Shown: positions 1-5,775, counted from the first letter of the stretch. The stretch is DNA of 13,930 bases from an uncultured Bilophila sp. (GCA_959604115.1 CAUHBW010000052.1:1-13930); one strand, 5' to 3'. The notes: generated from the sequence alone by a model not told the origin. Numbers and translations: made by a program.

Positions 1-16
1 TGGGAGGGAGAGGGGT

Positions 17-70
17 TTGGGGAGAGGGGAGGGAACCCTTTTGCAGAAGAATTCCCTCCCCTCTCCCCAA
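17..70. terminator. Long perfect palindrome, terminator after ricT
   Basis: A 19-bp perfect inverted repeat: the arm at 17-35 is the exact reverse complement of the arm at 52-70, with a 16-nt loop. The left arm is almost pure purine. It begins 17 bases beyond the ricT stop codon, so it probably ends that transcript. It is symmetric enough to work in both directions, and no clean T-tract follows it on the minus strand. It resembles the palindromes at 9369-9392 and 12183-12222. Confidence 0.6.
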
Positions 71-86
71 TCTCGAAATCCTTGCC

Positions 87-1118
87 TTATTTCTTCCGCT
101 TGCGTTTGCGCTTGGGGCGGAGGCCCTCTTCGAGCGTCTCCATGTCGCCGTCGTTGAGTCCGCCCGCGCCGTCCTCGGAAAGCTCGTCCTCGTCGGCGAA
201 GGCGTCGTCAATGGTGTCCGGATCGGCCATGACCACCATCAGCTCGTCGTGCGGACGAGACTGGACGGGCTTGTTCTCCGGCTTGCCGTCGGGACGCGGC
301 GGCGCGTCGGGCCGACGGGGATCAAGCGCCTGCCACTCGTCAAGCGTCAGCTCAAGCTCCTCGTTGGTATCCGTCAGCAGGGCCACGCTGTTGCGGAACA
401 TGTTGGCGCGCAACACCTTCATGGGGCCCTTGTTGGTCTGGTACCGCTTGCCGAGGCGCGGGCAGCTGCTGTGGAAAATGTCGTAATTCTCCTGCTCGTA
501 GCTGAGGCAGCACAGCAGACGCCCGCAGATGCCGGAAATCTTGGACGGGTTCAGGAACAGGTTCTGTTCCTTTGCCATCTTGATGGTGACGGGAACGAAC
601 TTGCGGAGGAACCGGCGGCAGCAGCAGACCATGCCGCAACTGCCCACCGCGCCGAGCATCTGCGTTTCATGGCGGACGCCGATCTGGCGCAGCTCGATGC
701 GGGTGTGGTACTCGCGCACGAGATCCTTGACCAGTTCACGGAAGTCGATGCGGGTCGGCGCGGTGAAGTAAAACACCAGCTTGCTGCGATCGAAGAGGAC
801 TTCCACATCGACGAGCTTCATATCGAGCTGGCGTTCCCGGATGCGCGACTCGCAAAACTTGTGCGCGGCGTAGGTCAGCGTATCGTTTTCTTCCGCCGTG
901 ATCTGGTCTTCGTCCGTCACCTTGCGCAGGATATCCCGGACGCCGTCGGGAGGAAGGTCTTCGGGCAGGCGGTCCACAATGGACATCACCGTGGCGATGC
1001 CGAGGCCCTGCCCCGTTTCCGCGAGCACGCGATCCCCCCGATCAACGAAGGGATCCTCGCAGTAGAAAAAGTATATTTGTCCGTAATGACTGAATTTAAT
1101 ACCGATTATGCGCTTCAT
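87..1118 (-). CDS. ricT: PSP1-domain protein, RicT (YaaT) family
   Basis: A 343-residue RicT/PSP1 protein. In Bacillus, RicT works with RicA and RicF in an iron-sulfur complex that promotes RNase Y-dependent mRNA maturation; in deltaproteobacteria the partner is not settled. The start MKRIIGIKF and the segment FYFTAPTRIDFRELVKDL (residues about 116-133) are typical of the family. Conserved cysteine clusters lie at 161, 165-167, 198, 203-204 and 219, within GSCGMVCCC and GICGRLLCC, and are the expected Fe-S ligands. After about residue 265 comes a low-complexity tail: Pro/Arg-rich, then acidic (about 299-331), then a basic end (KRKRKRKK). This makes it longer than the roughly 275-residue Bacillus protein. 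I chose the ATG at 1118 because the protein begins like its relatives, although no Shine-Dalgarno precedes it. The neighbour upstream is divergent, 166 bases away. Family call secure; role inferred. Confidence 0.93.
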   Translation of the reverse strand: MKRIIGIKFSHYGQIYFFYCEDPFVDRGDRVLAETGQGLGIATVMSIVDRLPEDLPPDGVRDILRKVTDEDQITAEENDTLTYAAHKFCESRIRERQLDMKLVDVEVLFDRSKLVFYFTAPTRIDFRELVKDLVREYHTRIELRQIGVRHETQMLGAVGSCGMVCCCRRFLRKFVPVTIKMAKEQNLFLNPSKISGICGRLLCCLSYEQENYDIFHSSCPRLGKRYQTNKGPMKVLRANMFRNSVALLTDTNEELELTLDEWQALDPRRPDAPPRPDGKPENKPVQSRPHDELMVVMADPDTIDDAFADEDELSEDGAGGLNDGDMETLEEGLRPKRKRKRKK

Positions 1119-1284
1119 GTATGGATGGTGTCCGTCACGGGGCGAACCGCGTAAAGGTTGGAATAGATCCCTCTCTTTTCCGTCATTCCCGTGGCCGTGT
1201 CAATCATTCCCCGACGCTGGATTTTGCCGCCGCGCTGCGGTATGCAGCAGGTTCCACGTTCGATCCCAAAACACGGAGGCTCCC

Positions 1285-1842
1285 ATGCTCAATCGCGAAC
1301 AGGCTCTGGAACTGCTGCTGGCGCTCGGCCCGGAAAAACACCTTGTCCAGCACGCGCTGGCGTCGGAAGCCGTCATGCGCGCCCTCGCCCGGCATCTGGG
1401 GCAGGACGAGGAAGTCTGGGGGCTGACCGGCCTGCTGCACGATCTCGACTATCCTCTCACCCATGACGACCCAGCGAAGCACGGCCTCGTCGGAGCCGAC
1501 CGCATCGGAGACGGCCTGCCCGAAGAAGCCCTGCACGCCATCCGCGCGCACAACGGCGAAATGACCGGCGTAGCGCCGTCCACCGCCTTCGACTACGCCC
1601 TGCGCTGCGGGGAAACCGTCACCGGACTGGTCGTCACGGCGGCGCTCGTGCGCCCCACGGGCATGGAGGGCATGCAGGCCTCCAGCCTCAAGAAAAAGAT
1701 GAAGGACAAGGCGTTCGCCGCCAGCGTCAACCGCGACTGCATCCGCCAGTGCTCCGAGCTCGGCATGGAGCTCGGGGACTTTCTCACCCTCGCCATCGGG
1801 GCGATGGCCGAAATCGACGAAGAACTCGGGCTGAAAAAATAG
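1285..1842 (+). CDS. HD-domain (HDIG-type) hydrolase-like protein
   Basis: A 185-residue single-domain HD protein, probably a metal-dependent phosphohydrolase of unknown substrate. His23, the His-Asp pair 52-53 (LLHDLDY), His66, and His84/His89 (HAIRAHNGE) follow the HD pattern of spaced His/Asp metal ligands. The reading frame is open for 59 codons further upstream, but the ATG at 1285 has a GGAGG five bases before it (1275-1279), and the upstream extension has no family character. The gene is divergent from ricT. The 166-base gap between them holds no promoter I can call with confidence; a TTGACA on the minus strand (1198-1203) has no clear -10. The gene ends before its own terminator. Small HD proteins of this size are common in Desulfovibrio and anaerobic Firmicutes. 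The substrate cannot be read from the sequence. Confidence 0.88.
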   Translation: MLNREQALELLLALGPEKHLVQHALASEAVMRALARHLGQDEEVWGLTGLLHDLDYPLTHDDPAKHGLVGADRIGDGLPEEALHAIRAHNGEMTGVAPSTAFDYALRCGETVTGLVVTAALVRPTGMEGMQASSLKKKMKDKAFAASVNRDCIRQCSELGMELGDFLTLAIGAMAEIDEELGLKK

Positions 1843-1865
1843 CTTCCAACCGTCGTCCCGCCCTC

Positions 1866-1898
1866 AGGCCGGACCGCCTCCGCCGGGCGCGGCCTTTT
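1866..1898 (+). terminator. Intrinsic terminator after the HD-domain gene
   Basis: AGGCCG (1866-1871) pairs with CGGCCT (1890-1895), and inside it CGCC (1875-1878) pairs with GGCG (1886-1889), with a three-base bulge between the two helices. A TTTT run (1895-1898) follows. It lies 23 bases after the stop of the plus-strand HD gene. Confidence 0.7.
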
Positions 1899-1929
1899 GT
1901 CCGCGTCCCCGCGAGGCGGGATACGGCGC

Positions 1930-1967
1930 AAAAAAAGAAGGGGAAGCTCCGATGCGAAGCGTTCCCC
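1930..1967 (-). terminator. Intrinsic terminator after the CBS-ACT gene
   Basis: On the minus strand GGGGAA-C-GCT (1967-1958) pairs with AGCTTCCCC (1948-1940), giving nine base pairs and one bulge, followed by TTCTTTTTTT (1939-1930). This is a textbook Rho-independent terminator 27 bases after the CBS gene stop. Together with the plus-strand terminator at 1866-1898 it separates the two converging genes. Confidence 0.85.
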
Positions 1968-1994
1968 TCCCTTTTCGGAATCGGTCGAAAGCGA

Positions 1995-2672
1995 TCAGCA
2001 ATTCCTGTTGCAGTGGAATTCGTCGTCCATCCAGTATTCGAGCGGCATGGCCTTCTTGAGATTTTCGATGAGCACCTTTTCCTGTTCGGCGTCCATCCGG
2101 TGAAGCCGGACGTACACGTGGCTGGACCCTTCCTGCGACTTGCCGCGAGAGGTCAGCACGGAAAGGACGTTTCCGCCGTTGTTGCTGATGGCCTCGAAGA
2201 TGGGCGTCAGAACGCCGGGCTTGTCGGGCAGCAGAAAGGCGAGCTGGAGGCCGCCCTTGCCCGCGCCGCAGAAGTCCACCAGCACGCGGAAGATGTCATG
2301 GTCGGTGATGATGCCCACGAGTTCCCCGGAGCCGTCCACGACCGGCAGGCCGCCGATGCCCTTGTCTTCCATGAGCAGCGCGGCGTCGTCCACGGCGTCG
2401 GTGTCATACACCGTGACCGGATCGGAGGTCATGATGTCTTTGATCTTCACTTCGGAAAGGAGATAGTACAATTCGTGCATATCGAGCGTCGTGGCCTTGG
2501 AAGGAGAGGCGGCCCGAATGTCCCGATCGGAAACGATGCCGACCACACGCTTCCCGTCGAGCACGGGCAGACGCCGGATGTTATGATCCTTCATCAACTT
2601 CGACGCCTTCAGCATGGATGTGTCAGGGGTCACTGTGATGACCTCCTTGGTCATCCACTCACGAATCAGCAT
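1995..2672 (-). CDS. CBS-CBS-ACT domain protein (AcuB-like)
   Basis: A 225-residue cytoplasmic protein with two CBS motifs and a C-terminal ACT-like domain, a ligand-sensing layout like AcuB. CBS1 spans about residues 1-55 (MTKEVITVTPDTSM, then RRLPVLDG and GIVSDRDI). CBS2 spans about 78-133 (IMTSDPVTVYDTDA, then GGLPVVDG and GIITDHDI). The ACT domain spans about 141-205 (LPDKPGVLTPIFEAI followed by GGNVLSV). CBS pairs usually bind adenine nucleotides and ACT domains bind amino acids, but neither ligand can be read here. The frame stays open 38 codons upstream, but the ATG at 2672 has AAGGAGG about five bases before it and is preferred. It is transcribed alone, divergent from the Gate-protein gene, with its own terminator. 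Confidence 0.92.
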   Translation of the reverse strand: MLIREWMTKEVITVTPDTSMLKASKLMKDHNIRRLPVLDGKRVVGIVSDRDIRAASPSKATTLDMHELYYLLSEVKIKDIMTSDPVTVYDTDAVDDAALLMEDKGIGGLPVVDGSGELVGIITDHDIFRVLVDFCGAGKGGLQLAFLLPDKPGVLTPIFEAISNNGGNVLSVLTSRGKSQEGSSHVYVRLHRMDAEQEKVLIENLKKAMPLEYWMDDEFHCNRNC

Positions 2673-2736
2673 GGGAACCTCCTTGAAGAGCAAACCGGGA
2701 GTTACGAGGGTTAGGGAACGCTTTTTGAGCACTCCG

Positions 2737-2765
2737 AATCTACACGATTTCACGGCGTCGCACAA
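2737..2765 (-). promoter_or_regulatory. Candidate promoter of the CBS-ACT gene
   Basis: On the minus strand TTGTGC (2765-2760), a 17-base spacer and TAGATT (2742-2737) give a weak sigma70-like arrangement 65 bases before the CBS gene start. Matches are 3/6 at -35 and 4/6 at -10, so this is only a plausible candidate. Confidence 0.3.
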
Positions 2766-2827
2766 TGCCGGAAGGCGAAGAGGCACGTCCGCTGGCGTAT
2801 CAGGAAAAAGCGTGCTATCCGAACACG

Positions 2828-3796
2828 ATGATACCTTCCGACCTGATGCCGTTCTGGATGACGCTGGGCCGTCCGCTCACGCGGCTGCTGTTCGCCATGT
2901 GCCTCGGCCTGCTCATCGCCAACGTGGTGGAGGCCCTGCGCTGGACGCGTCCCCTCGCCCGCCTTTCCGCGCCGCTGGTGCGGCTGGCCCGGCTGCGCGA
3001 AGTCGCCGGGGCGTCGTTCTCCATGGCCTTCTTTTCTCCCGCCGCCGCCAACGCCCTGCTGTCCGAAAGCCACGCCAAGGGCGAACTGAGCCTGCGCGAA
3101 CTGGTGCTCGCCAACCTGTTCAACAGCCTGCCCGCCTACATGGTGCACCTGCCCACCATGCTGTTCATGCTCTGGCCCGTGCTTGGGGCCCCGGCGCTGA
3201 TCTACACGGGGCTGACCCTTGCAGCCGCCACGCTGCGGACCCTGTTCACGGTGGGGCTGGGGCACTTCCTGCTGCCGCCTCTTGAGGGCGCGCAGTGCGC
3301 CGAATGCCGTCTCCCGCAGGAAAAGGTGACGCTGAGAAGCGCGGCGGCCAAGGCGTGGAAGCGGTTCCGCCGCCGTCTGCCCAAGCTGGTCCTGTTCACC
3401 ATTCCCGTCTATGTGGTCATGTACGTGATGCAGCACTACGGCCTGTTCCGCGCCGCCGAGGCGTGGCTGTCCGACCACACGCCGTGGATCGGGTTCATCC
3501 GTCCCGAGGCGCTCGGCATCGTGCTCCTGAGTCTCGCCGCCGAAATCGGGGCCTCCCTGTCCGCCGCCGGTTCGGCGCTGCACATGGGCGGGCTGACCTC
3601 TTCCGAAGTCATCGTGGCCCTGCTCGTCGGCAACATCCTGTCCACGCCCATGCGGACCATCCGGCATCAGTTTCCGGCCTATGCGGGCTACTACAGTCCC
3701 GGTCTGGCCCTGAAGCTCATCGTCTGCAACCAGCTTCTGCGGACCCTCACCATGATCGGGGTGACGTGGGCGTACTGGCGGCATGTTTCAGGATAG
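2828..3796 (+). CDS. Nucleoside-recognition Gate-domain membrane protein
   Basis: A 322-residue polytopic inner-membrane protein of the Gate/nucleoside-recognition type (related to SpmA/SpmB, FeoB and the NupC gate regions). At least six hydrophobic segments are visible: near RLLFAMCLGLLIANVV, in the block from NLFNSLPAYMVHL to FTVGLGHFLLP (probably two or three spans), KLVLFTIPVYVVMYVM, LGIVLLSLAAEIGA, IVALLVGNIL, and KLIVCNQLLRTLTMIGV. The Gate signature is seen in the paired half-repeats FSMAFFSPAAANALL and AAEIGASLSAAGSAL, each followed by a further helix. A CAEC motif and a basic loop (AWKRFRRRLPK) lie between the halves. The start is uncertain: the ATG at 2828 (MIPSDLMPF) gives a sensible N-terminus, and an in-frame ATG at 2765 would add 21 polar residues. 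Neither has a Shine-Dalgarno. Substrate unknown. Confidence 0.82.
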   Translation: MIPSDLMPFWMTLGRPLTRLLFAMCLGLLIANVVEALRWTRPLARLSAPLVRLARLREVAGASFSMAFFSPAAANALLSESHAKGELSLRELVLANLFNSLPAYMVHLPTMLFMLWPVLGAPALIYTGLTLAAATLRTLFTVGLGHFLLPPLEGAQCAECRLPQEKVTLRSAAAKAWKRFRRRLPKLVLFTIPVYVVMYVMQHYGLFRAAEAWLSDHTPWIGFIRPEALGIVLLSLAAEIGASLSAAGSALHMGGLTSSEVIVALLVGNILSTPMRTIRHQFPAYAGYYSPGLALKLIVCNQLLRTLTMIGVTWAYWRHVSG

Positions 3797-3865
3797 GAAA
3801 GGAAAAGGAAGTAAGGCAAGAAAATCGTCAGGTTATATTTTTAGAAATTTTTTTGTAAAAAATGC

Positions 3866-3894
3866 TTGCCAAGAAGCGCGAACTCGCTTATTAA
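3866..3894 (+). promoter_or_regulatory. Promoter of the tRNA gene
   Basis: TTGCCA (3866-3871, 5/6 to consensus), a 17-base spacer and TATTAA (3889-3894, 4/6) sit about 30 bases before the tRNA. An A/T-rich tract just upstream (about 3833-3862), far below the GC of the window, could serve as an UP element. This is the expected layout of a strong stable-RNA promoter. Confidence 0.75.
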
Positions 3895-3923
3895 ATGTCC
3901 TCGCTGCTTCGGTAGCAACTCAT

Positions 3924-4000
3924 GGCAAGGTAGCTCAGTTGGTCAGAGCATACGGTTCATACCCGTAGTGTCGAGAGTTCAAATCTCCCCCTTGCTACCA
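3924..4000 (+). tRNA. tRNA with CAU anticodon, probably elongator tRNA-Met
   Basis: A 77-nt cloverleaf with encoded CCA. The acceptor GGCAAGG (3924-3930) pairs with CCTTGCT (3990-3996), giving a G1-U72 wobble. The D arm is GCTC/GAGC, and the anticodon arm TACGG/CCGTA encloses TTCATAC with CAT at 3958-3960. The T loop is TTCAAAT. The T stem GAGAG/CTCCC contains an A50-C64 mismatch. CAU may mean elongator Met, initiator fMet or lysidine-modified Ile2. The initiator is disfavoured because it lacks the 1-72 C-A mismatch and the three G-C pairs at the base of the anticodon stem. Met is more likely than Ile2, but I cannot exclude Ile2 by eye. It is a single-gene unit with its own promoter and terminator. 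Confidence 0.93.
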
Positions 4001-4028
4001 GAATGCAATCCCGAAAGGGATGGAATAT

Positions 4029-4061
4029 CCCGGAAACCCGTCAGCGGGTTTCCGGGTTTTT
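4029..4061 (+). terminator. Intrinsic terminator of the tRNA unit
   Basis: CCCGGAAACCCG (4029-4040) and CGGGTTTCCGGG (4045-4056) form a perfect 12-bp stem closed by TCAG, followed by TTTTTC. It lies 28 bases after the tRNA CCA. Confidence 0.92.
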
Positions 4062-4204
4062 CTTTATCCGGCGAAGACCGCCGAAAGCCCGCGCTATCCG
4101 CCCCGGGGCGAACGAATACGAGACCTTTGTACTCTCCGCCACGACTGCCTTTATGATGTCCAACCGCAGGCGCGCAAAGACGGACTCCGCCGAAAGCGCA
4201 TTCG

Positions 4205-4237
4205 TTGCAAGCCGCGGGCATCCCGGGGCGGCTGCAA
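4205..4237 (-). terminator. GC-rich hairpin after the methyltransferase gene
   Basis: The arms at 4205-4215 and 4228-4237 pair over ten base pairs with one bulged A, around a GC-rich loop. The hairpin lies 33 bases beyond the methyltransferase stop. No T-tract follows on the minus strand, so it may only protect or attenuate the transcript end. The rest of 4062-4269 shows no gene or repeat I can support. Confidence 0.35.
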
Positions 4238-4269
4238 GACACCGCTCCCTGCGGGCCGGTTGCCTCACG

Positions 4270-5016
4270 TCACCGCGCCATCAGCGCGAACACGCCCCAT
4301 CCAAGATATTCGCGCGTGCATGCCGCGTAGCGTCTTGGCTCCAGAGCCAGCAGGACGCGAATTTCTTCCGCGAAGTCGTCGCCGGGATTCGCTTCGAGCC
4401 ATCGCCGCATGGTAAGCCACTTGGCCGCCTCATACCTGTCCCAGCCTTCCTGATCAGCCAGAACCATTTCCACGACGTCGTAGCCGAGATCCCCGAAAGA
4501 CGCGAGAAGTTCCGGGAGCAAGAGGAAGTCGGAGATGGCGTTGGCGTGGCATCCTCCGGCGACGTCTTCCGTCGGCGGCAACCGCAGCCAGTAAGGCTCG
4601 CCGATGAGGATAATCCCTCCGGCGCACAGGCTTTTCGCTAGTAGTTCGATGGTGCCGGCGACGCCTCCGCCGATCCATGTGGCGCCGACGCAGGCCGCCA
4701 CGCCGACCTTTTCGCCCGTGACGTAACCGGCGGCGTCATCATGGATGAACGTGACCCGATCGGCGACTCCGAGTTCCCGGGCACGACGTTTCGCCTGCTC
4801 GGAAAACAACCGGCTCATATCGACGCCGACGCCGGTGATGCCGTAATCCCGCGCCCAAGTGCACAGCATCTCGCCGGAACCGCTGCCGAGATCGAGAATG
4901 CGAGTCCCCGATTCCAGACGCAGCGCGGTGCCGAGCGTGGCGAGCTTTTCCGCCGTGAACGGGTTATGGATGCGGTGAGCGCTTTCGGTAATGGTGAAGA
5001 TGCGTGGAATGTCCAA
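4270..5016 (-). CDS. Class I SAM-dependent methyltransferase, TTG start
   Basis: A 248-residue Rossmann-fold methyltransferase. Motif I is ILDLGSGSGEM (about residues 40-50), the following strand ends in the acidic residue of GVGVDMS (about 63-69), and the later segments FIHDDAAGY and GGIILIGEPYW match motif II/III regions of small-molecule methyltransferases. The N-terminus IPRIFTITESAHRIHNPFT and the C-terminus AAKWLTMRRWLE are, as I recall, hallmarks of a widely distributed orphan family. The acceptor is unknown. The frame is open to an ATG at 5133, but a TTG at 5016 is preceded eight bases upstream by AAAGGAG, and family homology starts there, so I choose TTG. It is transcribed alone. A 15-bp palindrome about 100 bases upstream (5115-5129) may be regulatory. 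Confidence 0.87.
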   Translation of the reverse strand: MDIPRIFTITESAHRIHNPFTAEKLATLGTALRLESGTRILDLGSGSGEMLCTWARDYGITGVGVDMSRLFSEQAKRRARELGVADRVTFIHDDAAGYVTGEKVGVAACVGATWIGGGVAGTIELLAKSLCAGGIILIGEPYWLRLPPTEDVAGGCHANAISDFLLLPELLASFGDLGYDVVEMVLADQEGWDRYEAAKWLTMRRWLEANPGDDFAEEIRVLLALEPRRYAACTREYLGWGVFALMAR

Positions 5017-5114
5017 TGAAGAAACTCCTTTTATCGGTTGAAGAGGAACTGCGGCATGCCCGCAGCGGCTGCGGCAAATACCCTTTTCGATGTCACGCCG
5101 CAGCCTTGCCGTTT

Positions 5115-5129
5115 CGGAGCGTCGCTCCG
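5115..5129. promoter_or_regulatory. Palindrome upstream of the methyltransferase gene
   Basis: CGGAGCG-T-CGCTCCG, a perfect dyad with a one-base centre, lies in the 213-base gap 5017-5229. The gap holds no supported gene. It also contains a 6-bp hairpin (CTGCGG/CCGCAG, 5049-5065) and a direct repeat of CTGCGGCA (5049-5056 and 5069-5076). A one-base centre is a poor RNA loop, so a protein-binding site is more natural, but there is no direct evidence. Confidence 0.25.
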
Positions 5130-5229
5130 GCATTCCGCAATGATTCTGAGCATCTCCACGCCCCTTGCGGTGAAGATGCGAAGGACATTACAGCGCGCAG
5201 GCCCTGAATGCACCCTACTTGTTGTTTCA

Positions 5230-5273
5230 GAAAGGAAAAAGCGCCCCGAGCGAATTCGGGACGCTTTCCTTTC
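5230..5273 (-). terminator. Terminator overlapping the stop of the HTH gene
   Basis: The core stem pairs 5240-5249 with 5256-5265 over ten positions. On the minus strand the one irregular position is a G-U wobble, whereas on the plus strand it would be C-A, so the hairpin is built for minus-strand RNA. It is followed by Ts (5239-5236). A second helix, 5230-5238 with 5265-5273, extends it across a two-base bulge. The extended arm overlaps the TGA stop codon at 5274-5272. Confidence 0.8.
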
Positions 5274-5544
5274 AGCGGTTTTTACCGGCGTTGAGAATTT
5301 TATATATGGCCTTTTCCGACAAGCAATACCGTTCCGCCAAGTCGCCGACGGAACGCCCGGCCAGACGTTCGGCCAGAATATTCCTGTTCCTTTCCCGGAG
5401 AGCGTTTCTCGTCTCCGTGGTTGCGCCCCACGGGAGCCTGTTCTCCGTTCTGCGCGGAATGTACAGATACTCGCCGTCTATATACTGTTGAACCGCATGC
5501 AACAAATCATGCGGCAATACCTCGTTCGCCTTTTTATAGCTCAT
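5272..5544 (-). CDS. Small HTH protein, CD3324-like family
   Basis: A 90-residue soluble protein that I recognise as similar to the CD3324 family, which is distantly like the DNA-binding part of Mor-type activators. Experimental function is not known to me. The N-terminal half (YKKANEVLPHDLLHAVQQYIDG, split here as YKKANEVLP and LLHAVQQYIDG, then EYLYIPRR) is the family signature. Residues about 65-88 (SVGDLAERYCLSEKAIYKI) read as a helix-turn-helix preceded by a helix rich in Arg and Asn. The ATG at 5544 has GGGAGG six bases upstream. The gene is less GC-rich than its neighbours, has its own near-consensus promoter (5692-5720), a structured leader with a mini-ORF, and its own terminator, so it looks like an acquired self-contained unit. 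A DNA-binding regulator is the best guess. Confidence 0.8.
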   Translation of the reverse strand: MSYKKANEVLPHDLLHAVQQYIDGEYLYIPRRTENRLPWGATTETRNALRERNRNILAERLAGRSVGDLAERYCLSEKAIYKILNAGKNR

Positions 5545-5633
5545 TACGCTCCTCCCAATGGCATATCAGGATCGAGCAGGAGCTATTGCCTAAAACGCGG
5601 TCATGTTACGCAATAGCTCCTGCTATGCGTAAC
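5545..5633 (-). promoter_or_regulatory. Putative translational attenuator with alternative hairpins
   Basis: In minus-strand RNA, segment 1 (5633-5622) pairs with segment 2 (5617-5605) in a 12-bp stem with one bulged U and an AGGA loop. Segment 2, extended to 5624-5610, is also a perfect 15-bp complement of segment 3 (5589-5575) across a 20-nt loop. Segment 3 contains GCUCCU, complementary to AGGAGC in the gene's ribosome-binding region, and AUAGCUC, complementary to GAGCUAU across codons 1-3. The 1:2 and 2:3 stems exclude each other, and freeing segment 3 would let it cover the translation start. The last codons of the leader peptide (5623-5658) lie in segment 1. The layout is that of erm-type attenuators. 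The 3:4 pairing is short (6-7 bp), and the trigger is unknown. Confidence 0.55.
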
Positions 5634-5658
5634 GGGCACTATCCAGTGAGCTGAACAT
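5623..5658 (-). CDS. Putative 11-residue leader peptide MFSSLDSARYA
   Basis: ATG at 5658, stop TAG at 5625-5623, encoding MFSSLDSARYA. An AAGGA Shine-Dalgarno (5669-5665) stands six bases before the ATG, ideal spacing, and the promoter at 5692-5720 would start transcripts about 27 bases upstream. The codons for Arg-Tyr-Ala and the stop lie within the first arm of the attenuator hairpin, so a ribosome paused there would prevent 1:2 pairing. It does not match any stalling peptide I know (ErmCL, TnaC, SecM). A chance mini-ORF remains possible. Confidence 0.5.
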   Translation of the reverse strand: MFSSLDSARYA

Positions 5659-5691
5659 CTGTTTTCCTTGTTGGAGATTTGTTTAGTTTTG

Positions 5692-5720
5692 AATATAAAT
5701 ATGTTAAGCATTCCTGTCAA
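5692..5720 (-). promoter_or_regulatory. Near-consensus sigma70 promoter of the HTH cassette
   Basis: On the minus strand TTGACA (5720-5715, 6/6), a 17-base spacer and TATATT (5697-5692, 5/6). The expected start is near 5685, giving a leader of about 140 nt before the HTH gene. It lies between the end of the lipoprotein gene (5776) and the leader, and is the strongest promoter match in the window. Confidence 0.8.
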
Positions 5721-5775
5721 CGTTTGGGGACGGCGGATGAGCGCATGCCGCGCCTGTACGGAAACGGCATCCAGC

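Noticed and set aside
1198..1203. TTGACA on the minus strand as the ricT promoter
   Set aside because: No acceptable -10 lies 16-19 bases downstream, so the match is probably chance.
1749..2714. 321-codon open frame on the plus strand
   Set aside because: It runs through two terminators and lies antisense to the CBS-ACT gene; no family character.
3979..4242. 87-codon open frame over the tRNA terminator
   Set aside because: It covers the tRNA 3' part and its terminator hairpin, so it is incompatible with a protein gene.
3924..4269. tRNA as an integration (att) site
   Set aside because: No repeat of the tRNA 3' end occurs downstream in the window and no integrase gene is present; the complementary 8-mer in the leader is inverted, not direct.
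5031..5213. 60-codon open frame upstream of the methyltransferase
   Set aside because: No Shine-Dalgarno or recognisable family, and it contains the palindromes at 5049-5065 and 5115-5129; more like non-coding sequence.
5575..5633. Inverted repeats as transposon or IS ends
   Set aside because: The arms are only 20 bases apart, there is no transposase, and the position between promoter and ribosome-binding site fits RNA regulation better.
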